From contig CADCTW010000195.1 of the NCBI GenBank assembly GCA_902805735.1, positions 1-38,059 of the forward strand: a stretch of 38,059 bases of DNA, given 5' to 3'. This document shows positions 8,211 through 15,414 of this stretch, piece after piece. Both the position numbers and the translations under genes were made by a program. The notes beneath the pieces are model-generated. The model saw nothing but the letters and a program-made list of their open reading frames with translations. It was not told the origin of the DNA and did not search any database. Numbering within the stretch: position 1 is the first letter of the stretch; every line of letters begins with the position of its first letter. This DNA comes from an uncultured Gemmatimonadota bacterium (GTDB lineage: Bacteria > Gemmatimonadota > Gemmatimonadetes > Longimicrobiales > Longimicrobiaceae).

Positions 8211-8501
8211 TCACTCCGGGTCCTGCACGACGTCCGCGAACTCGGTGTGGCGGGCGGCGTAGGCCCGGGCGAAGGAGCAGTACGGCACCACCTTGTGCCC
8301 CCGCTCGCGCGCCTGCTCCAGCGCGGCGTGCACCAGCCGCCCCGCGATCCCCTGGCCCTCCGCCTCGTGCGGGACGCCGGTGTGCAGCAGGAACAGCTTC
8401 CCCTCGCGCCGGTCGTAGGTGAGCTCCGCCAGCCCCGCGGGGGTCCGCGCCTCGAAGCGCCCCTCGGCCTCGTTGTCCACCACCTCGATCGCCTCGGCCA
8501 T
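8211..8501 (-). CDS. GNAT-family N-acetyltransferase, YjdJ type
   Basis: A 96-aa mini-GNAT of the Acetyltransf_CG kind (PF14542). The sequence has EARTPAGLAELTYDRREGKLFLLHTGVP followed by the acetyl-CoA loop EAEGQGIAGRLV (the Q/R-x-x-G-x-G/A motif), and then VVPYCSFARAYAARHTEF, matching the family C-terminus. The ATG at 8501 has an excellent ribosome site (GAAGGAGGAAGGA). These single-domain proteins transfer acetyl groups from acetyl-CoA to small molecules or proteins; the physiological acceptor is unknown. Confidence 0.88.
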   Translation of the reverse strand: MAEAIEVVDNEAEGRFEARTPAGLAELTYDRREGKLFLLHTGVPHEAEGQGIAGRLVHAALEQARERGHKVVPYCSFARAYAARHTEFADVVQDPE

Positions 8502-8564
8502 TCCTTCCTCCTTCGGGTGATCGTGCCTCCGTGCCCCCGGCCTGCCGGAGTGCAACTTTGCGTC

Positions 8565-9524
8565 CTACGCCGCGGCGCGCATCCGCCGCCACCCCTCGCA
8601 CAGGTCGCGCGCCGCCTCCGGCCAGGCCGGGAACTCGAACTCGAACCCCGCTTCCGCCAGGCGGCCGGGAACCACCCGGCGGCTCTTGAGCACCAGCTCC
8701 GTCTCGGTGCGCATGAAGACGGCGCCCACCTCCAGCATCCAGGGCGCGGCCGGCAGCCCCACGCGCGTTCCCCACGCCTCGCGGAGCGCGCGCATGAAGT
8801 CGTCGTTGGGAAGCGGGCCCGGGGCGGCGAGGTTCACGGGGCCGGCGAAGTCGTCGCGGCCGATCAGCCAGCTCACCGCGCGCACGAAGTCGCGGTGGTG
8901 GATCCACGATACGTACTGCCGGCCGCTCCCCGACCGCCCGCCCAGCCCACGACGCACCAGCCCCAGCAGGACGTCGAAGATGCCGCCGGGATCGGGGCTC
9001 ATCACCATCGCGGAGCGCAGGGCGACCTTGCGGGTGCCGGGCACGACCGCCTCGTCCAGCGTGCGCTCCCAGGCGCGCGCCACGTCGATGCTGAAGCGCC
9101 AGGTGTCCGGCGCGCCCGGCTCGTCGCCGCCGATGATGCCGGTGGCCTCGTCGTTGGCCGCGTCGAAGCGGTGCGCGTAGATGGTCGCCGTGCTCGACTG
9201 CAGCCACACGCGCGGCGGGCGCGCGCACGCGGCGATGGCCTCGCCCAGCACCCGCGTGGAGTCCACGCGCGACTCCATGATCTCCCTGCGCACGGCGGCG
9301 CCGTAGCGCGCGTTGACGCTGCGGCCGGCCAGGTTCACCACCGCGTCCGCCCCTTCCAGCTCCGCCGTCCACGCGCCGGGCGTCTTCGCGTCCCACGGCA
9401 CCACGCGCCACGGCGCGGGGCCCGCGCCCCGGCTCAGCACGACCACCTCGTGCCCTTCGCGGGTGAAGGCGCGGGCGAGCAGGGTTCCCACCTGACCGGA
9501 GCCGCCGGGGAGGATGATTTTCAT
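8565..9524 (-). CDS. TIGR01777-family NAD-dependent epimerase/dehydratase
   Basis: A 319-aa extended short-chain dehydrogenase of the YfcH/SDR39U1 (TIGR01777) type. The N-terminus MKIILPGGSGQVGTLL is the nucleotide loop. ADAVVNLAGRSVNARY is the hallmark N-L-A-G region, followed by RVLGEAIAACARPPRVWLQSS and YVSWIHHRDFVRA, both typical. The C-terminal DUF1731-like part contains VLKSRRVVPGRL. The exact substrate of this family is not established. ATG 9524 starts directly at the homologous region; the longer frame to 9590 runs into repeat sequence and is rejected. Confidence 0.92.
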   Translation of the reverse strand: MKIILPGGSGQVGTLLARAFTREGHEVVVLSRGAGPAPWRVVPWDAKTPGAWTAELEGADAVVNLAGRSVNARYGAAVRREIMESRVDSTRVLGEAIAACARPPRVWLQSSTATIYAHRFDAANDEATGIIGGDEPGAPDTWRFSIDVARAWERTLDEAVVPGTRKVALRSAMVMSPDPGGIFDVLLGLVRRGLGGRSGSGRQYVSWIHHRDFVRAVSWLIGRDDFAGPVNLAAPGPLPNDDFMRALREAWGTRVGLPAAPWMLEVGAVFMRTETELVLKSRRVVPGRLAEAGFEFEFPAWPEAARDLCEGWRRMRAAA

Positions 9525-9575
9525 GGGACGATTATAGCGGGCGGGCGGAGTACGCGGCCAGGGCCTGACCGCAAT

Positions 9576-9625
9576 CTCACACAGAGACACAGAGGCACAG
9601 AGATGGCTTCATCTCCGTGCCCCTT
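9576..9625. repeat. Palindromic repeat family 1, copy with a decayed right arm
   Basis: A full 28-nt left arm begins ctcacacagagac at 9576; the right arm matches only through tctccgtgcccctt. The element lies between divergent genes (epimerase start at 9524, PAAR start at 9659), so here it cannot be a terminator for either. Confidence 0.75.
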
Positions 9626-9658
9626 GTTTTCTGATAGGGGGAAGTTAGTTTGCTGTTT

Positions 9659-9928
9659 ATGAAACCCGCCGCCCGAGTCGGAGACCTTCACACCTGCCCC
9701 ACGTGCGTGGGGCCCATCCTCCCCGCCGGCGTGCCGACGGTGCGGGTGGCGGGGATGCCCGCGGCCGTGGCCGGTTCCATGTGCGCCTGCGCGGGCGCGC
9801 CGGATGCCGTCGCGCGCGGCTCGCCCACCGTGTTCATCGCGGGGAGCCAGGCCGCGCGGGCGGGGGACCCCACGGCCCGCGGAGGCGTCATCACCGGCGG
9901 CGCCGCCACCGTGCTGATCGGTGGCTGA
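9659..9928 (+). CDS. PAAR-domain protein (secretion-spike tip)
   Basis: An 89-aa single PAAR domain: KPAARVGDLHTCP, then GMPAAVAGSMCACAG, GSPTVFIAGSQAARAGDPTARGGVITGGAATVLIGG. PAAR proteins fold into a sharp cone at the tip of VgrG spikes in type VI secretion or related contractile injection systems and bind a metal ion. No VgrG, Hcp or effector is present in the window, so this is an orphan PAAR gene. Start uncertain: TTG 9650 lies better behind the purine run at 9636-9643 than ATG 9659, and would add three residues. Confidence 0.85.
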   Translation: MKPAARVGDLHTCPTCVGPILPAGVPTVRVAGMPAAVAGSMCACAGAPDAVARGSPTVFIAGSQAARAGDPTARGGVITGGAATVLIGG

Positions 9929-9939
9929 GCGTCGGGCAG

Positions 9940-10488
9940 CTACAGCGGACTTTCCGCGAGTGCCCGGAGCTTCTGCATGGTGGCGAGGTTGCGCGTGGTG
10001 GCGGCGTCGCCGAGGGCGCGCTGGAGGGCTGCGGGGAGGCGGCTTTCGAGGATGCCGCCGCGGCACCACAGGTAGGCCACCCGCCTGCCCAGGGCGAACG
10101 CGTCGCCGCCCCAGTCCTCCTTCGTCATCGGCGCCAGCCGCGCGATGTCCGCGGGGTCACGGAGCACGGCGACCAGGAAGCGCGACGCGTCCTCTTCGCC
10201 GCCGAGCGGGTTGTCGTCCAGGGCCTCCGCCACCTCGGCCGCGGTGAGCACGGTGATGCGCGACGAGACGGCCGTGCGCGCGCGGAGCGCCTCCTCCATG
10301 CGCGCGGCCGCATCCTCCGGCGCGGTGTCCGGGGCCGTGTAGACCACGTTGCCGCTGTTCAGGAGCGTCCGCACGTCCCCGAATCCTAGCTCCGCGACGA
10401 GGGCGCGCAGGTCGGCCATCGCCACGCGCTTCGCTTTCCCCACGTTGATGCCGCGCAGCAGCGCGACCTGCCTTCCGATGACCGACAC
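9940..10488 (-). CDS. DUF1697 family protein
   Basis: A 182-aa protein of the DUF1697 family. The opening RQVALLRGINVGKAKRVAMADLRALVAELGFGDVRTLLNSGNVVY is the family signature, and NPLGGEEDASRFLVAVL and WGGDAFALGRRVAYLWC follow as expected. Biochemical function is unknown. There is no ATG at the right place; GTG 10488 gives MSVIGRQVALLRGIN. The longer frame to 10566 is formed by repeat sequence. It converges with the PAAR gene with an 11-bp gap. Confidence 0.88.
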   Translation of the reverse strand: MSVIGRQVALLRGINVGKAKRVAMADLRALVAELGFGDVRTLLNSGNVVYTAPDTAPEDAAARMEEALRARTAVSSRITVLTAAEVAEALDDNPLGGEEDASRFLVAVLRDPADIARLAPMTKEDWGGDAFALGRRVAYLWCRGGILESRLPAALQRALGDAATTRNLATMQKLRALAESPL

Positions 10489-10535
10489 TCTCGCCGCTCG
10501 GGTTCGGGGTGATTGGAGATTGGAGGTGGGCAGTC

Positions 10536-10659
10536 GCGGCGAGTAAACTCGCTGCAACAACCGCACGAAGTCCGCCTTCGCGGACTGGGGGCTTCAGGAT
10601 CAGCCGGAACCGCGTGGTCCTCGCAGGGAATCTCGCGTACTGCTTGCGGCGGTTCCGGC
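10536..10659. repeat. Composite palindromic repeat family 2, second copy
   Basis: This copy has gcggcgagtaaactcgctgc at 10536-10555 (small palindrome gcgagtaaactcgc), a hairpin agtccgc-cttc-gcggact at 10569-10586, and an inverted pair gccggaaccgc (10603-10613) / gcggttccggc (10649-10659). Layout and sequence recall the copy at 7727-7857. It fills the gap between the DUF1697 start and the next gene end. Confidence 0.65.
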
Positions 10660-10666
10660 CGCCTGT

Positions 10667-11050
10667 TCAGTGCCAGGCCACCACGGCCGCGATCATCACC
10701 ACCAGGCCCAGGGGAATCGCGAGGACGAAGGCGACTCCGCCGAGCAGGAGCTGAACGCGCTTTCGCACGCCAGGGCGGCACAACGTGCGGGCGATCACCA
10801 GCGCGCAGACGCCGGTGGGGCCGGCCATGGCGGCAAGGGCGAGGAGCAGGCCGAGCGGATCAGGGGGCCACAGGCCGCCTCCCATGGCGATCGCCCCTAG
10901 CAGGGTCGCCCCGGCCCAGGCCTTCCAGAGCCCGGGGGCGCCGGCGCGGCGTGCCGCGAACACCGCCGCCACCACGTACCCGATGATGAAGGCGGTGATC
11001 GCCGGGAGAGCGACGGGATCGGCCCAGACCTGCGCGATGCTGAAGCTCAT
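10667..11050 (-). CDS. Small four-helix membrane protein, hypothetical
   Basis: A 127-aa protein starting MSFSIAQVWADPVALPAITAF, with four predicted membrane segments (about 14-33, 43-60, 65-87 and 103-125) joined by short basic loops (ARRAGAPGLWK and RTLCRPGVRKR). No family was recognised. It follows the lipoprotein gene on the same strand with a 37-bp gap, so they may form an operon. Confidence 0.72.
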   Translation of the reverse strand: MSFSIAQVWADPVALPAITAFIIGYVVAAVFAARRAGAPGLWKAWAGATLLGAIAMGGGLWPPDPLGLLLALAAMAGPTGVCALVIARTLCRPGVRKRVQLLLGGVAFVLAIPLGLVVMIAAVVAWH

Positions 11051-11087
11051 GCGGCTTGCGGCGGGGAGTCCGCGACCGTCGCGACTG

Positions 11088-11549
11088 TCAGGGCCGCCGC
11101 AGGGTGAGCCGCACCGTGTCCGTCTTCGGCACCTCGCCGATCGGAGCGAAGCGCACCACGCGCAGCACGCTGTCGGCCGCGAACGTCGTCGGCGGCGCGC
11201 TGGAGGCTGGGCCCGGGTCTTCGAGGAGCTGCGCGACCACCCAGACGGAGAGGGTGTCCACCGAGCCGGGGAGCCGCGTCCACAGGGTGATGTTCAGCGG
11301 CACCTCGCCCGGCGCCGGGGTGACCGCGGCGGCGAGCGGATCGCGGCTCGGACCGCGCGCCGGCACCGCCCGGACGTGATACCGGTAGCTCGCCGGAAGC
11401 TGCGGCGGAGCCTCGAAGACGGCGAGCACCCGCGCGCACCCGTGGTTGCCGAACTCGCGCGTCTGCGGGCACTCGCCCCGGTCCGCGGCGCCGGTCGTGG
11501 AGCCGCACCCGGCGGCCAGGAGGAGGAAGGCTGTGAGCTTGCGGGTCAT
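11088..11549 (-). CDS. Secreted lipoprotein, hypothetical
   Basis: A 153-aa protein with a lipoprotein signal MTRKLTAFLLLAAGC, lipobox Ala-Ala-Gly-Cys with the acylated Cys at residue 15. After the signal come EFGNHGCARVLAVF, then strand-rich sequence (SYRYHVRAV, DTLSVWVVAQLL, DSVLRVVRFAPIGEV, DTVRLTLRR) suggesting a small beta-sandwich. Function unknown. ATG 11549 was chosen because it creates the signal peptide; the longer frame to 11705 reads through a family 1 repeat. Confidence 0.75.
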   Translation of the reverse strand: MTRKLTAFLLLAAGCGSTTGAADRGECPQTREFGNHGCARVLAVFEAPPQLPASYRYHVRAVPARGPSRDPLAAAVTPAPGEVPLNITLWTRLPGSVDTLSVWVVAQLLEDPGPASSAPPTTFAADSVLRVVRFAPIGEVPKTDTVRLTLRRP

Positions 11550-11618
11550 CGTGGGAAGGCGGGCGAGAGGGTGGTGCACGAGAACGCCCCCGCCCCCGCG
11601 AGTGTGACATCCCTGCTC

Positions 11619-11646
11619 TTCTCTGTGCCTCTGTGTCTCTGTGTGA
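11619..11646. repeat. Palindromic repeat family 1, solo right arm
   Basis: One full-length arm (ctctgtgcctctgtgtctct, then gtgtgag) is present without a partner arm nearby. It lies between the divergent lipoprotein gene and the SDR-esterase gene. The sequence corresponds to one half of the element at 13731-13794. Confidence 0.8.
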
Positions 11647-11720
11647 GCCCGCTGTTCGCGGCGCGGGGCTTGCGACGGGCCCGGGCCGCGAAACGGAGCA
11701 CTCATGGCAACGGAGGGGAG

Positions 11721-13721
11721 ATGAAGCTACGGCTGAAGCCGGTGGGCGAGCAGGTGATCGTCATCACCGGAGCGGACAGCGGGATCGGGCTGGCGACGGC
11801 GCGGGCGGCGGCGGGGCGCGGGGCCAAGGTGGTCATCAACTCGCGCAACGCGGAGGCGCTCGCGCAGATCGCCGACGAGCTGCGCGGGATGGGCACGCAG
11901 GCGGAGTGGCTGGCCGCCGACGTGGGCGACGAGCGGGCCATGCGCGAGCTGGCGCGGGTGGCCATCCACGCATTCGGCCGCATCGACACCTGGGTGAACA
12001 ACGCGGGCGTCGGCATCTTCGGCGAGCTGGAGAACACGCCGCTGGGCGACGCGCGGCGCCTGTTCGAGACCAACTACTGGGGGACGGTGCACGGGGCGCT
12101 GGCGGCCCTCCCGCACCTCAAGCGGAACGGCGGCGCGCTGATCAACGTGGGGAGCGTGGAATCGGGCGTGCCGATCCCCCTGCACGGGCACTACGCGGCG
12201 AGCAAGCACGCCGTGAAGGGCTTCACCGACGCGCTGCGCATGGAGATGGAGCGCCAGGAGGCGCCCGTTTCGGTGACGCTGATCCGCCCCGCCGCCATCG
12301 ACACGCCCTTCACCGAGCACGCGCACAACCACATGGCGGGCGCCGAGCCGGAGATCCCGCCCCCGGTGTACGCCCCGCACGTGGTGGCCGACGCCATCCT
12401 GCACTGCGCCGCCCGGCCGAAGCGCGAGCTGATCGTGGGCGGGAGCGGGAAGCAGATGTCGTCCATGTGGCGCCGTGCCCCGCGCCTCTTCAGCCGCTAC
12501 GCCGAGAACGTGGTGTACGAGCAGGAGCGCGCCCCCCGCGGCACCAAGCGCCGCAACGACGCCCTCTACCGCTCCACCACCACGGGGAGCGAGCGCGGCG
12601 ACTACGCGGGGCACGTGATGGAGTCCAGCGCGTACACCGAGGCGGCCGAGAATCCGCTGCGCTCCGCGCTCCTCCTGGGGCTGCTGGGCGTGGGGACGGT
12701 GTGGGCGGTGCGCTCCGGGCTGTTCGAGCGGGTGTACGGCACGGCGCGCGAGCGCTTCACCGGCGCCACCGGGCGCGCGGACCGCGACATGGAGCACGTG
12801 CTGGAGCACCTGGAGATGCTGGGCGGCCAGCCCATCGAGATGCTGAGCCCCGAGGAGGCGCGCCGCCAGCCGACGCCCACCGAGGCGGTGATGGCGCTCC
12901 TCCGCAAGCACGGCGAGACGGTGGAGCCGGAGCCGGTGGGGAGCGTGGTGGACCGCACCATCCCGGGCCCGGCCGGGCCGATCCCGGTGCGCGTCTACGC
13001 GCCGCAGGGGCGCGGGCCCTTCCCCGTGATCGTGTACACGCACGGCGGCGGGTGGGTGATCGCCACCAACGACACCTACGACTCGTCCGCGCGCGCGCTG
13101 TGCAACGCGGTGGAGGCGGTGGTGGTGTCGGTGGAGTACCGCAAGGCGCCGGAGCACAAGTTCCCGGCCGCGCACGAGGACGCGTACACGGCGTACCTGT
13201 GGGCCCTTCACAACGCCCCGGAGATCGACGGCGACCCGGCGCGGGTGGCGCTGGCGGGCGAGAGCGCGGGCGGCAACCTGGCCATCTCCAGCGCGATCGT
13301 GGCGCGCGACCGGGGGGTGCAGCTCCCGTCGCACATCCTGGCCGTGTACCCCATCGCCGACGGGAACACGGAGAGCGAGTCGTACCGCGAGAACCACGAC
13401 GCCAAGCCGCTCAACCGGCCCATGATGCAGTGGTTCTTCAGCCACTACCTGCGCTCGCCTGCCGACGCGGCGCACCCGCTGATCTCGCTGGTGCACGCGG
13501 ACCTGAAGGGGCTTCCGCCCACCACCATCATCACCGCCGAGATCGACCCCCTGCGCTCCGACGGCGAGGAGCTGGCGGAGCAGCTTCGCCAGGCGGGGGT
13601 GGAGGTGGACTACCACACCTTCAGCGGCGTCACCCACGAGTTCTTTGGCATGGGCGCCGTGGTGGGGAAGGCCAACAAGGCGGTGAAGGCGGCCGCCAAG
13701 GGCCTGCGCGCAGGGTTCTAG
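11721..13721 (+). CDS. Fusion protein: short-chain dehydrogenase plus HSL-family esterase
   Basis: A 666-aa protein with two complete enzyme domains. Residues 10-270 are a classical SDR: TGADSGIG (16-23), NNAG (93-96), Ser145, Tyr158 and Lys162. A linker with a hydrophobic helix (315-331) follows. Residues 360-666 are an alpha/beta-hydrolase of the hormone-sensitive lipase family: oxyanion motif HGGGW (441-445), nucleophile Ser515 in GESAGG, Asp609 in EIDPL and His639 in GVTHE. All catalytic residues are present in both halves, so both should be active. The frame is continuous. The start ATG 11721 follows ggaggggag closely. The hydrophobic helix may anchor the protein in the membrane with the domains apart. 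A joint role in oxidising or reducing an alcohol or ketone and hydrolysing an ester of the same compound is inference. Confidence 0.9.
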   Translation: MKLRLKPVGEQVIVITGADSGIGLATARAAAGRGAKVVINSRNAEALAQIADELRGMGTQAEWLAADVGDERAMRELARVAIHAFGRIDTWVNNAGVGIFGELENTPLGDARRLFETNYWGTVHGALAALPHLKRNGGALINVGSVESGVPIPLHGHYAASKHAVKGFTDALRMEMERQEAPVSVTLIRPAAIDTPFTEHAHNHMAGAEPEIPPPVYAPHVVADAILHCAARPKRELIVGGSGKQMSSMWRRAPRLFSRYAENVVYEQERAPRGTKRRNDALYRSTTTGSERGDYAGHVMESSAYTEAAENPLRSALLLGLLGVGTVWAVRSGLFERVYGTARERFTGATGRADRDMEHVLEHLEMLGGQPIEMLSPEEARRQPTPTEAVMALLRKHGETVEPEPVGSVVDRTIPGPAGPIPVRVYAPQGRGPFPVIVYTHGGGWVIATNDTYDSSARALCNAVEAVVVSVEYRKAPEHKFPAAHEDAYTAYLWALHNAPEIDGDPARVALAGESAGGNLAISSAIVARDRGVQLPSHILAVYPIADGNTESESYRENHDAKPLNRPMMQWFFSHYLRSPADAAHPLISLVHADLKGLPPTTIITAEIDPLRSDGEELAEQLRQAGVEVDYHTFSGVTHEFFGMGAVVGKANKAVKAAAKGLRAGF

Positions 13722-13730
13722 AAAAGAGGG

Positions 13731-13794
13731 CTCACACAGAGACACAGAGGCACAGAGAACAACTGATCTCTGTGCCTCTGTGTCTCTGTGTGAG
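13731..13794. repeat. Palindromic repeat family 1, perfect full copy
   Basis: Two perfect 28-bp inverted arms (13731-13758 and 13767-13794) are separated by an 8-nt loop (acaactga). The copy lies between the convergent SDR-esterase and GH6 genes, 9 bp past one stop and 8 bp past the other. It could terminate both transcripts. Confidence 0.92.
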
Positions 13795-13802
13795 CCCCTT
13801 TC

Positions 13803-14789
13803 CTACCGGGGCAGCGCACTCCCGAGCGCCTCGGCGGCGCGGCTCAGCTCGAGGGCGTATTCGGCCCACCACTGGCCGGCGCGGGGGCCGCCGTTGCACA
13901 CGCCGTCCGACTGGCCGGGCGTCTTGACCCACAGGTAGGCATCCACCAGGGGGTGGCCGGTCTGGGTGGTGGGCGGGGCGCCGAGCGCCTGGTTGCGGGC
14001 GTTGCACCACTCCTTCTCCACGGCCGCGCCGCGCCCGTTGCGGCTGGTGTCGATCACGAAGTGCTTGCCGCCCACCATGGCGCTGAGGCGCTCGCCGTAC
14101 GCGATGTTCACGCGGGTGCCGTGGAAGTTGGAGACGTTGAGCGCGAAGCCGTCCGCCAGCTCGATGCCGGCCCTGCGCAGCCGGTTGGCCATCTCCCCCG
14201 CCTGCTGCCAGTTGGCGTTCCCCGCGTCGATGTACACGGCCGCGCCGGACTGCTTGAGCGCCTGCACGGCCTCGCGCATCAGCACGTAGCGCTCGTCGCG
14301 GAGGCGGAAGGGGAGGCAGTCGATGGAGGCCAGGCCGTCGGGCTCTAGGATCACCACGCTGGGGCGGCGGCGGATGCCCTGCGCCAGGTCGCGCGACCAG
14401 CGGCGGTACGCGTCGCCGCCGCGCGCGCCGCCGGCGGAGTGCAGGCCGCAGTCGCGGTACGGGATGTTGTAGGCCACGAAGACGGGGAGGGCCCCGGCGC
14501 CCGTGATGCGCGCGACCAGCGCGTCCGTCTCGCGGCGCACGTCGCGCATCCAGTCGCCCAGCCAGATGGCCTGCGGCTGGTCCGCGATGCGGCGGATCAG
14601 GGCCGCGTCGGCGGGGCGGGTGCGGCGCCACGCCTCCGCCTGCTGGCGCGCGGGCGAGTACGGATCCACGTACAGGCGCCGCCCGCGGAACGGGTTGCCG
14701 GACTGGCTCTCGGCCGGCGGGTGCTCGAAGAACAGGGCCGCGAGCAGCGCCCCCGCCACGGCCGCGCCCATGCGCCCGGCGCGCTTCAC
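13803..14789 (-). CDS. Secreted glycoside hydrolase family 6 (endoglucanase/cellobiohydrolase)
   Basis: A 328-aa GH6 enzyme, hydrolysing beta-1,4-glucan with inversion. Signature stretches are LPVFVAYNIPYRDCG (Asp113 at the expected acid position), VILEPDGLASIDC (Asp151), YIDAGNANW, and HFVIDTSRNGRG (Asp247); Asp79 in WLGDW also matches a conserved site. The N-terminus (KRAGR, then a hydrophobic run to residue 21) is a signal peptide or anchor. No carbohydrate-binding module is present. GTG 14789 is preferred over ATG 14771 because it overlaps the upstream TGA as GTGA and supplies the basic n-region. The enzyme is likely exported to degrade cellulose. Confidence 0.92.
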   Translation of the reverse strand: MKRAGRMGAAVAGALLAALFFEHPPAESQSGNPFRGRRLYVDPYSPARQQAEAWRRTRPADAALIRRIADQPQAIWLGDWMRDVRRETDALVARITGAGALPVFVAYNIPYRDCGLHSAGGARGGDAYRRWSRDLAQGIRRRPSVVILEPDGLASIDCLPFRLRDERYVLMREAVQALKQSGAAVYIDAGNANWQQAGEMANRLRRAGIELADGFALNVSNFHGTRVNIAYGERLSAMVGGKHFVIDTSRNGRGAAVEKEWCNARNQALGAPPTTQTGHPLVDAYLWVKTPGQSDGVCNGGPRAGQWWAEYALELSRAAEALGSALPR

Positions 14790-15262
14790 CCCTGCGCGTC
14801 CGCGCGATCCTCGGCCAGGGGCACGTCCGTCGAGCGCCGGTGCGGGTCCGACGCGGACGGGAGCGCCCCGCTCGCCTCGCCCATCAGGCGCATCATGTAC
14901 GTCTGGCGGGTGAGGAGGATGCGCGTGGCCCGGGTGTCGTAGTGCGTCTTGATCATCAGGTTCGCCAGGTCGCCCGCGGCCCAGAGGAGCCCCGCGAACA
15001 CCATCAGCCGGATGGTGTCGCCCACCAGCAGCCCGACCCCCGCGCCGCCGGGCGGCCGGTCCAGCCACCACGCCGCGAACTGCCCCAGCGCCAGCACCAG
15101 GATCACGACCGACGAGACCCGGAAGAGGATGGAGACCACGTGGAGCCCTTTCTGCGGCTCCAGGTCTTCCTCGCGGACCTCGATGCCGGCCAGCATGGGC
15201 CGCTTCCCGGGTCTGCGGCCCGTCCAGTCCGACTCACCGTCCAGGGTGGCAGCTCGTTCCAT
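14786..15262 (-). CDS. Two-helix inner-membrane protein coupled to the GH6 gene, hypothetical
   Basis: A 158-aa protein starting MERAATLDGESDWTG. Hydrophobic helices lie at about 44-64 and 78-100, followed by a cytosolic-type stretch LANLMIKTHYDTRATRILLTRQTYMMRLMGE. The ribosome site GGAG lies 7 nt upstream of ATG 15262. Its stop overlaps the GH6 start (GTGA), so the two are co-translated. No family was recognised. A role in export or regulation of the glycosidase is speculation. Confidence 0.75.
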   Translation of the reverse strand: MERAATLDGESDWTGRRPGKRPMLAGIEVREEDLEPQKGLHVVSILFRVSSVVILVLALGQFAAWWLDRPPGGAGVGLLVGDTIRLMVFAGLLWAAGDLANLMIKTHYDTRATRILLTRQTYMMRLMGEASGALPSASDPHRRSTDVPLAEDRADAQG

Positions 15263-15414
15263 CGTCGTCTCCGCAGCGGGTGATCCCACGCCCGGCCGCA
15301 CGGGGCCGGCCCACATCCGCCGCGCTCTTGCACGTCCTGTGCTCGCCGCCCGTCCAATCGGCCGCTCACGGCCCTCCTCCGCCTCGCCTGGTCCACGCCC
15401 TCGTCCCGCGCGGG

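Noticed and set aside
11727..13745. Long minus-strand open frame opposite the SDR-esterase
   Set aside because: No domain is visible, and the plus strand has both catalytic sets.
13731..13794. Palindromes considered as CRISPR repeats
   Set aside because: Copies are kilobases apart at gene junctions, with no regular spacers and no cas genes.
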